NCBI GenBank assembly: GCA_003486675.1
Contig: DNGG01000214.1
Span: 1 to 11,400, forward strand
Direction: 5' to 3'
DNA: 11,400 nt
Origin: Cyanobacteria bacterium UBA11372
GTDB lineage: Bacteria > Cyanobacteriota > Cyanobacteriia > Cyanobacteriales > Aerosakkonemataceae
Part shown: positions 5,847 to 11,400 of the stretch, piece after piece
How positions within the stretch are numbered: the stretch's first letter is position 1
Layout of the letters: each line of letters opens with the position of its first letter
Notes under the pieces: generated by a model
What the model was told of the DNA's origin: nothing
The model's database searches: none
What the model saw: the letters and a program-made list of their open reading frames with translations, nothing else
Made by a program: the position numbers and the translations under genes

Positions 5847-7112
5847 ATGAAAGTAGGCGCGAGAAAGTGGATACCAGACATACCGGCTTTTAGGTCGAGA
5901 AACTACCGCCTTTTCTTTGCAGGACAAGGATTATCTCTGATTGGCAGTTGGATGACGCAAGTAGCGACAGTTTGGCTGGTTTATCAGTTAAGCGCGTCGC
6001 CTTGGTTGTTGGGAATTGTAGGATTTACTAGCCAAATTCCCAGTTTAATTTTACTGCCGTTTGCGGGTGTTTTCGCAGATCGATGGAATCGCCATCGCGT
6101 TATAGTTTGGACTCAAATCCTCTCGATGATTCAGTCGCTAACGTTGGCGGTGTTAGCGCTGACGGGGGTAGTGAATATTTGGCATTTGATTGGATTGAGT
6201 TTAGTTCAAGGAATTGTCAATTCATTTGATGCCCCGGCGCGCCAAGCTTTTGTGCCGGAAATGATCGAAAGAAAAGAGGATTTGGCGAATGCGATCGCAC
6301 TCAACGCTGCGATGTTCAACGGCGCCAGATTAATTGGTCCTGCCGTTGCCGGAGTTGTACTCGCAACCGTGGGCGCTGGTGTTTGCTTTTTAATCGACGG
6401 CCTCAGCTACATTGCCGTTATTATCGCATTATTAGCGATGAAACTCAAGCCCCAAACGATAAAACCCGTTAGCGGTAATGCGTTACAAAGATTGAAAGAA
6501 GGCTTTGCTTATACGTTTGGCTTTGCACCGATTCGCGCCATCATCTTGCTGCTAGCATTAGTCAGTTTTTGGGGAATGCAATACACCGTTTTAGTGCCAA
6601 TTTTTGCTACCAAAATTTTGAACGGCGGCCCCGATGCGCTAGGGTTTTTAATGGCAGCATCGGGAATCGGCGCGCTATTCGGTGCGGTGTACTTGAGTAC
6701 GCGCAAAAGTATCGTCGGAATTGGCAAAATTATCGCCTATTCTCCGGCGCTGTTGGGAATAGCGATCGTTGGCTTTGCTGTATCGCGAGTCATGTGGCTT
6801 TCGTTACTGATGATGTTGTTAAGCGGGGTGGGTTTCATTCTGCAATTTGCCTCTAGCAATACATTTCTGCAAACAATTGTGGAAGATGATAAACGGGCAA
6901 GAGTCCTCAGCATCTATACAATGGCATTTTTTGGAGTGATACCCTTTGGCAATTTATTCGCTGGTGGTTTGGCGAACTACATCGGCGCGCCGAATACCTT
7001 AATTCTCAGCGGCGTTATTTGCATTTTAGGTTCAATTTATTTCGCCCGACAGTTACCGAGTTTAAAACCTTTAGTTCAGCCAATTTATGCCAAACTTGGC
7101 ATTACTTCTTAA
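5847..7112 (+). CDS. MFS exporter, EntS-like (MFS_3 type), 421 aa
   Basis: An inner-membrane secondary transporter of the major facilitator superfamily, in the group that includes the enterobactin exporter EntS and macrolide efflux proteins; such carriers expel small molecules in exchange for protons. About twelve hydrophobic helices can be traced. The N-terminal pattern AFRSRNYRLFFAGQGLSLIG (about 14-33) followed by GSWMTQVATVWLVYQLS is characteristic. Motif A is present as GVFADRWNRHR (74-84) in the loop after the second helix, and FDAPARQAFVPEMI (about 129-142) is a hallmark of the group. Length is typical. The ATG at 5847 follows aaggac at about nine bases. It has its own putative promoter and is followed by a strong hairpin at 7120, so it may be a single-gene transcript. 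Substrate unknown; a siderophore or other secondary metabolite is possible. Confidence 0.9.
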   Translation: MKVGARKWIPDIPAFRSRNYRLFFAGQGLSLIGSWMTQVATVWLVYQLSASPWLLGIVGFTSQIPSLILLPFAGVFADRWNRHRVIVWTQILSMIQSLTLAVLALTGVVNIWHLIGLSLVQGIVNSFDAPARQAFVPEMIERKEDLANAIALNAAMFNGARLIGPAVAGVVLATVGAGVCFLIDGLSYIAVIIALLAMKLKPQTIKPVSGNALQRLKEGFAYTFGFAPIRAIILLLALVSFWGMQYTVLVPIFATKILNGGPDALGFLMAASGIGALFGAVYLSTRKSIVGIGKIIAYSPALLGIAIVGFAVSRVMWLSLLMMLLSGVGFILQFASSNTFLQTIVEDDKRARVLSIYTMAFFGVIPFGNLFAGGLANYIGAPNTLILSGVICILGSIYFARQLPSLKPLVQPIYAKLGITS

Positions 7113-7119
7113 ACCAGAA

Positions 7120-7152
7120 AGAAACCGGGTTTTTGTAAAAAACCCGGTTTCT
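7120..7152. terminator. Perfect 15-base inverted repeat, likely terminator
   Basis: agaaaccgggttttt (7120-7134) and aaaaacccggtttct (7138-7152) form a perfect stem with a three-base loop, starting seven bases after the MFS stop. The T run lies within the stem, as in bidirectional terminators. I recall similar gaaaccgggttttt hairpins as dispersed repeats in cyanobacteria, so it may be both repeat and terminator. Confidence 0.7.
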
Positions 7153-7193
7153 GAGCCAAGGCAAATTATTAAAAAAAACTAAGAATTAACCAA

Positions 7194-7221
7194 ATCTAAA
7201 ATCTAAAATCTAAAATCTAAA
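7194..7221 (+). repeat. Heptamer repeat, four atctaaa units
   Basis: Four exact atctaaa copies lie just before the ribosome-binding site ttggag (7226-7231) of the DHA2 exporter. This is a second heptamer family, unlike the caattac arrays. Confidence 0.9.
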
Positions 7222-7237
7222 ATTATTGGAGTTTGCT

Positions 7238-8833
7238 ATGACCGACACAGGTGCTGCCAGAGAGCAAAATCAAAAGCCAGCCGCTCCAGCTAATCAAGTT
7301 TCCGTTAAAACCTGGATCGGGGTTCTTGGGACAATTTTGGGTGCGTTCATGGCGGTGTTGGATATTCAAATCACCAACGCTTCCCTACAAGATATCCAAG
7401 CAGCATTGGGCGCAACCTTAGAAGAAGGTTCCTGGATTTCCACCGCTTATCTCGTGGCAGAAATTGTCGTGATTCCCCTCACGGGATGGCTATCGCGAGT
7501 TTTTTCAATTCGCTGGTATCTTTTTGTCAATGCCGCCTTTTTTATCTTCTTTTCTGTCTGCTGTGCTTGGGCGTGGAATTTGGGTTCGATGATTGTGTTT
7601 CGCGCCTTGCAAGGATTCACCGGCGGCGTTTTAATCCCGATGGCGTTTACTTTTATTATTATGAACCTACCCCCAGTAAAGCAGCCAATTGGTTTAGCGC
7701 TGTTTGCACTGACCGCAACATTTGCTCCTTCAATTGGGCCAACTTTAGGGGGATGGTTAACGGAAAATTACGGCTGGCAATATGTCTTTTATCTTAATAT
7801 CGTACCGGGATTATTATTGCTAGCGGCAGTTTGGTATGCCGTCGAACCAAAACCCCTGCAATTAGGGTTATTAAAACAAGGTGACTGGGGCGGGATTCTT
7901 TCGATGGCGATTGGTTTGGGTTCGCTGCAAGTGGTTTTAGAAGAAGGCAGTCGCAAGGATTGGTTTAGTTCTGATTTTATTGTGCGGTTAAGTATCGTTG
8001 CTGCTATTTTCCTCACCATATTTTTCGCGATAGAATTAACGCGCAAGCGACCTTTTATTAATCTGCGGTTATTGTTACGGCGCAATTTCGGTTTAGCGAG
8101 TATCGTCAACGTATCTTTAGGCGTCGGGTTATACGGTTCGATTTATATTTTACCGCTTTATTTAGCCCAAATTCAAAGATACAATGCGATGCAAATTGGC
8201 GAAGTAATTATGTGGGCGGGAGTACCCCAGTTATTTATCGTCCCCATCGTGCCAAAATTAATGCAGCGAATCGATATTCGCGTCTTGATTGGAGTGGGGG
8301 TGAGTTTATTTGCGGTAAGCTGTTTTATGAACTCGAATATGACCCACGATACGGGAATCGATCAGTTGCGTTGGTCGCAATTAGTCCGGGCAATGGGACA
8401 ACCTTTGATTATGGTACCGCTTTCATCAGTTGCTACGGCTGGAATTGAAGCAGAAAATGCTGGATCTGCTTCCGGTTTGTTCAATATGATGCGAAATTTG
8501 GGCGGTTCAATTGGCATTGCCATATTGGCAACCTTGGTGACGCAGCGAGAACAATTTCACTCGAATCGCTTGGGGGATGCAGTTTCGCTATACAATCCAG
8601 CCACGCAGCAGCGAATTGAACAGTTGACTCAGTATTTTATCAGTCGCGGAGCGGATTTAGTTACAGCGCAAAATCAAGCACTTCAAGCGATTACCAATAT
8701 TGTCCGCCGGGAAGCGTTTGTGATGGCATTTAACGATTGCTTTTACTTTGTGGCGTGGACTTTGTTGTTAAGTGGCGTTGCCGTTTTGTTCTTTAAGAAA
8801 GTTAAAGCGACTGGCGGTGCTGCTGCACATTAA
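7238..8833 (+). CDS. DHA2-family MFS exporter (EmrB/QacA type), 531 aa
   Basis: A 14-helix proton-coupled inner-membrane exporter of the DHA2 family; members such as EmrB work with an EmrA adaptor to move drugs or hydrophobic compounds across both membranes. Visible marks: the first helix with Asp42 (AVLDIQITNAS), the EEGSWISTAYLVAEIVVIP segment (about 62-80), RALQGFTGGVLIPMAF (about 122-137), and antiporter motif C, ALTATFAPSIGPTLGGWL (about 157-174). Motif A is weak (GWLSRVFSIRW). The C-terminal part has the usual SSVATAGIEAENAGSASGLFNMMRNLGGSIGIA region. A frame from TTG 7226 exists, but ATG 7238 is chosen because the TTG itself is part of the Shine-Dalgarno ttggag. It is the natural partner of the fusion protein at 1832, although three genes separate them; in emrAB operons the two are usually adjacent. 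Confidence 0.93.
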   Translation: MTDTGAAREQNQKPAAPANQVSVKTWIGVLGTILGAFMAVLDIQITNASLQDIQAALGATLEEGSWISTAYLVAEIVVIPLTGWLSRVFSIRWYLFVNAAFFIFFSVCCAWAWNLGSMIVFRALQGFTGGVLIPMAFTFIIMNLPPVKQPIGLALFALTATFAPSIGPTLGGWLTENYGWQYVFYLNIVPGLLLLAAVWYAVEPKPLQLGLLKQGDWGGILSMAIGLGSLQVVLEEGSRKDWFSSDFIVRLSIVAAIFLTIFFAIELTRKRPFINLRLLLRRNFGLASIVNVSLGVGLYGSIYILPLYLAQIQRYNAMQIGEVIMWAGVPQLFIVPIVPKLMQRIDIRVLIGVGVSLFAVSCFMNSNMTHDTGIDQLRWSQLVRAMGQPLIMVPLSSVATAGIEAENAGSASGLFNMMRNLGGSIGIAILATLVTQREQFHSNRLGDAVSLYNPATQQRIEQLTQYFISRGADLVTAQNQALQAITNIVRREAFVMAFNDCFYFVAWTLLLSGVAVLFFKKVKATGGAAAH

Positions 8834-8926
8834 AATATCGCCAAATACCTATAAATCAATCAATATTGACGAGCGTTATTAACCTGGGTTTTGTTGTCAA
8901 CGCAAGCAAATAGCTCTTCTGTGTAG

Positions 8927-8976
8927 GTTGGGTTTTCGTTAAGTGAAACCCAACTAGCCTTACCTTAGTTGGGTTT
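8927..8976. repeat. Three-arm gttgggttt repeat, terminator-like
   Basis: gttgggttt (8927-8935), its complement aaacccaac (8946-8954) and a second gttgggttt (8968-8976) allow two mutually exclusive hairpins. It sits about 95 bases after the DHA2 stop and probably ends that transcript. It resembles the common ttgggtttcgt repeats of cyanobacteria. Confidence 0.5.
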
Positions 8977-9102
8977 CGTACCAAGGGCCCAACAAAGCTC
9001 GAGTTGACATGCTCCCAAATCCCTCACACTACAAAGATGAGCCGGATGCCACCTACAGCATATATTTAGTTGTAGTGCTAATATTTGCAGGTTCGGTAAC
9101 GA
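8977..9102 (+). promoter_or_regulatory. Upstream region of the hydantoinase gene, weak promoter signals
   Basis: TTGACA at 9004-9009 matches a -35 box, but no good -10 lies at 16-18 bases (the nearest is tacaaa at 9030). TAATAT at 9079-9084 is another possible -10 without a clear -35. A 34-codon frame starts at ATG 9009 and stops at 9113, overlapping the hydantoinase start; it has a hydrophobic middle (SIYLVVVLIFAG) but no Shine-Dalgarno. Confidence 0.25.
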
Positions 9103-11400
9103 ATGAAAAATAACCAATGGCAATTCTTTATCGATCGCGGCGGTACATTTACCGATATAGTTGCTAGACGCCCTGACGGACAGCTAGTAATTCACAAGCT
9201 GCTATCGGAAAATCCCTCACGCTACCAAGATGCAGCAGTGCAAGGAATTCGGGAGATTTTAGCAATTGATGCCGATGCACCCATCCCCTCGGAACAAATA
9301 GAAGTTGTCAAAATGGGGACGACGGTGGCAACGAATGCCCTATTGGAAAGGAAAGGATCGCCTACTGTCCTTCTAATTACCAAAGGTTTTAAAGACGCCC
9401 TCCGCATCGGCTATCAAAACCGCCCGGATATCTTCGCCCGTCATATAATATTGCCGGAAATGCTCTACGAGCAAGTCATCGAAGTTGAAGAACGCTACAG
9501 CGCCCAAGGTGAAGAATTAATTGGAGTTAATTTTGATAGCTTCCGTCCCGCTTTGCAAGCTGCCTACGATGGCGGGATTCGCAGTTGTGCTATTGTCTTG
9601 ATGCACGGATATCGCTATAGGGAACACGAGCAACAAGTTGCAGCAGTAGCAAGAGAAATCGGCTTTCCCCAAATCTCAGTTTCCCATCAAGTCAGCCCGT
9701 TAATGAAACTCGTCAGTCGCGGCGATACCACCGTCGTCGATGCCTATCTTTCTCCTATTTTGCGTCAATATGTCAACCAAGTCGCCACCCAGTTAACAGC
9801 AAATGGAGATGGTGTTGTACCCTCCAGGGATGATTCTTGTGGGGTGGGCATCTTGCCCGCCCGGAGGGATGATTCTTGTGGGGTGGGCATCTTGCCCGCC
9901 CGCATAATTCAAGAGACGGGCGAGACGCCCATCCCACAACACCAGACGGGCGAGACGCCCATGGCACCAAATCTGACGGGCGAGACGCCCATCCCACAAA
10001 ACGATCAAAATCCTCGCGCCAATATGCAACGCCATGAGGACGATTACCAATTACCAATTACCAATTACCAATTACCAAAATTGATGTTCATGCAGTCCCA
10101 CGGGGGACTTACCGACGCACAGAACTTTCAAGGGAAAGATAGCATATTGTCCGGCCCCGCTGGCGGTATTGTGGGAGCCGTGCAAACCAGTTTAATCGCC
10201 GGTTTCGATAAAATTATTACTTTTGATATGGGCGGCACTTCCACCGACGTTGCACATTATGCCGCAGATGTGCGGGCGGGGACGCCTACACCACAATTCC
10301 CCCAATACGAACGCACATTTGAAACCGAAGTTGCCGGGGTGCGGTTGCGATCGCCGATGATGGCAATTCACACCGTCGCTGCGGGCGGCGGTTCTATTCT
10401 ATACTTCGATGGTGCGCGATATCGCGTAGGGACGTCATCGGCGGGGGCAAATCCCGGCCCCGCTTGTTATCGCCAAGGTGGGCCGTTGACGGTGACGGAT
10501 TGCAATGTGATGGTAGGCAAGTTGCAGAGTGAGTTTTTTCCTTGTTCCTTCGGGGAAAATGGCGATTTGCCGCTGGATGCGGCGGTTGTGCAACAAAAGT
10601 TTGCGGCTCTGGCACGGGAGATTGCCGACGGGCGCAGTCCGGAGGAAGTGGCGGCGGGGTTTTTAGCGATCGCTGTCGATAAAATGGCAAGCGCGATTAA
10701 AAAAATCTCGCTCCAGCGAGGATATGATGTGTCGGAATATACTCTGTGTTGTTTCGGGGGTGCGGGCGGGCAGCACGCTTGTTTAATTGCTGATGCTCTG
10801 GGGATGAAACAGGTGTTTGTTCATCCTTATGCGGGTGTTTTATCTGCGTATGGTATGGGTTTGGCGGATGTGCGAGTTATGCGAGAATCTGCGGTGGAAG
10901 CGAAGTTAACTGGTGATTTGTTACCAGAGTTAGAGCAATTGTTATCGCAGTTAGCAAGGGAGGCAGAAGAGGAATTGAACCGCCATAGACGCGCAGCGGC
11001 TTCCCGTAGGGTAGACGCCAAGGACGCCAAGGAAGAGGAGGAAGAGGAGAAATTGGTGTTGTGTAAGGTTCATTTGCGTTATGAAGGGACGGATTCGGCT
11101 TTAGTTGTTGATTTTGGCGATGTTGGGGAAATGCGGCGGCGTTTTGAGGAGGCGCATCGGCAACGTTACGGTTTTGTTGCACCGGAAAAAGGGTTAGTTG
11201 TGGAAGCGGTTTCTGTTGAAGTTATTGGGAAAAGTGATATTCCAGAAGCAGCGATTATTGAGCGGAAAAGTAATGAATCTCCTGTCTCTGTGGCAAGTGT
11301 GCGAATGTTTACGGGAAATACTTGGCATGAAACGCCGATTTTTCAGCGCTCGGGGTTGCAGTCGGGTGACTGTATTTTGGGGCCTGCTATTATTGTTGAA
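9103..11400 (+). CDS. Hydantoinase/5-oxoprolinase, N-terminal (HyuA-type) part, cut by the window edge
   Basis: An ATP-dependent cytoplasmic enzyme of the hydantoinase/5-oxoprolinase family, which opens cyclic amides such as 5-oxoproline or hydantoins. The frame runs without a stop for 766 codons to the window end. Marks: FIDRGGTFTDIVARRPDG (9-26), MGTTVATNALLERKG (71-85), LITKGFKDALRIGYQNRPDIF (about 90-110), MQSHGGLTDAQNFQGKDSILSGPAGG, the second phosphate-binding motif FDMGGTSTD (374-382), and FGGAGGQHAC (551-560). The fused eukaryotic-type enzymes are about 1,290 residues with a HyuB half; whether HyuB follows cannot be seen. About 94 residues (232-325) and a shorter stretch (627-649) are translated repeat DNA with no place in the family. 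ATG 9103 gives the normal start; its Shine-Dalgarno is weak. It may be active, impaired or newly inactive. Confidence 0.9.
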   Translation, partial: MKNNQWQFFIDRGGTFTDIVARRPDGQLVIHKLLSENPSRYQDAAVQGIREILAIDADAPIPSEQIEVVKMGTTVATNALLERKGSPTVLLITKGFKDALRIGYQNRPDIFARHIILPEMLYEQVIEVEERYSAQGEELIGVNFDSFRPALQAAYDGGIRSCAIVLMHGYRYREHEQQVAAVAREIGFPQISVSHQVSPLMKLVSRGDTTVVDAYLSPILRQYVNQVATQLTANGDGVVPSRDDSCGVGILPARRDDSCGVGILPARIIQETGETPIPQHQTGETPMAPNLTGETPIPQNDQNPRANMQRHEDDYQLPITNYQLPKLMFMQSHGGLTDAQNFQGKDSILSGPAGGIVGAVQTSLIAGFDKIITFDMGGTSTDVAHYAADVRAGTPTPQFPQYERTFETEVAGVRLRSPMMAIHTVAAGGGSILYFDGARYRVGTSSAGANPGPACYRQGGPLTVTDCNVMVGKLQSEFFPCSFGENGDLPLDAAVVQQKFAALAREIADGRSPEEVAAGFLAIAVDKMASAIKKISLQRGYDVSEYTLCCFGGAGGQHACLIADALGMKQVFVHPYAGVLSAYGMGLADVRVMRESAVEAKLTGDLLPELEQLLSQLAREAEEELNRHRRAAASRRVDAKDAKEEEEEEKLVLCKVHLRYEGTDSALVVDFGDVGEMRRRFEEAHRQRYGFVAPEKGLVVEAVSVEVIGKSDIPEAAIIERKSNESPVSVASVRMFTGNTWHETPIFQRSGLQSGDCILGPAIIVE
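9826..9902 (+). repeat. Two 39-base tandem repeats inside the hydantoinase gene
   Basis: A 39-base unit at 9826-9864 recurs at 9865-9902 (38 bases shared, no mismatch), with the core gtgggcatcttgcccgcccg. Each is read as RDDSCGVGILPAR. The unit length is a multiple of three, so the frame is kept. It is related to the complement of the units at 9914-9999. Confidence 0.95.
9914..9999 (-). repeat. Three 30-base-spaced repeats, inverted relative to the 39-base units
   Basis: The core gacgggcgagacgcccat occurs at 9915-9932, 9945-9962 and 9975-9992, exactly 30 bases apart, each read as TGETP. The first and last extend to cccacaa. Its complement (atgggcgtctcgcccgtc) closely resembles the 39-base units upstream, so the mRNA could fold the two groups together. 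Confidence 0.9.
10043..10077 (+). repeat. Heptamer short tandem repeat, five attacca units, inside a coding frame
   Basis: Five exact copies of attacca (the caattac family) are translated as YQLPITN-type sequence. Thirty-five bases is not a multiple of three, so gain or loss of one unit would shift the frame. Confidence 0.95.
10981..11031 (+). repeat. Second in-frame repeat insertion in the hydantoinase gene
   Basis: A stretch containing gcgcagcggcttcccg and ending in two tandem gacgccaag units (11014-11022, 11023-11031) is read as HRRAAASRRVDAKDAKE and runs into a Glu-rich tract. It resembles a dispersed cyanobacterial repeat and falls just before the conserved KVHLRYEGTDSALVVDF block. Confidence 0.6.

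Noticed and set aside
7486..8448. Other-frame ORFs of 78-106 codons within the DHA2 gene
   Set aside because: They are shadows of a strongly supported membrane transporter frame.
9773..10057. Minus-strand frames of 94 and 85 codons with WASRPS and GRARCPPHKN-like words
   Set aside because: They are readings of the dispersed repeats on the opposite strand of the hydantoinase gene, whose conserved motifs continue on both sides.
9103..11400. Hydantoinase as a frameshifted or broken pseudogene
   Set aside because: Reading codon by codon shows no stop, and the conserved motifs before, between and after both repeat clusters are in one frame. Function may be impaired, but the frame is intact.

Overview
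The window reads as cyanobacterial DNA. The HIP1 octamer GCGATCGC occurs many times (for example at 1206, 1355, 2006 and 2918, and again near 3147, 3202, 4627, 6291 and 10667). Intergenic spaces hold heptameric short tandem repeats (caattac, caattag, atctaaa families) and small palindromic repeats of the kind that crowd filamentous cyanobacterial genomes. The repeats suggest a filamentous or other large-genome lineage, but I cannot name a genus.

Layout. 1-470: a nested inverted-repeat element, then a small conserved-type gene of unknown function on the minus strand. 470-840: a divergent promoter region with a strong dyad, then a small HTH regulator. 908-1384: a MarR-family regulator. 1385-1831: a 447-base non-coding gap with a possible small RNA and terminator, followed by a good sigma70-type promoter. 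1832-8833: five plus-strand genes: an EmrA/HlyD-type membrane fusion protein with an unusually long coiled coil, an aldo/keto reductase, a short-chain dehydrogenase/reductase, an EntS-like MFS exporter (MFS_3 type) and an EmrB/QacA-type (DHA2) MFS exporter. 9103 to the window edge: the first 766 codons of a hydantoinase/5-oxoprolinase (HyuA part), open throughout although two repeat clusters lie inside it.

How it may work together. A MarR regulator, an EmrA-like adaptor and an EmrB-like pump are the usual parts of a drug or metabolite extrusion module. Here the adaptor and pump are separated by two NAD(P)H-type oxidoreductases and a second exporter. This suggests a locus that modifies and exports a small molecule, or detoxifies a carbonyl compound. 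No TolC-like outer-membrane factor lies in the window. The promoters of the fusion-protein gene and the EntS-like gene carry a similar pseudo-palindrome with core GTGTAC at the -35 position, which would fit shared control. All of this is inference from gene content.

Most notable are: (1) repeat DNA carried in frame inside the hydantoinase gene, including five copies of a 7-base repeat whose copy number sets the reading frame; (2) two matched sets of seven 14-residue repeats on the two arms of the fusion-protein hairpin; (3) a short-chain dehydrogenase/reductase with His in place of the catalytic Tyr; (4) heptamer repeats at or next to the ribosome-binding position of several genes.
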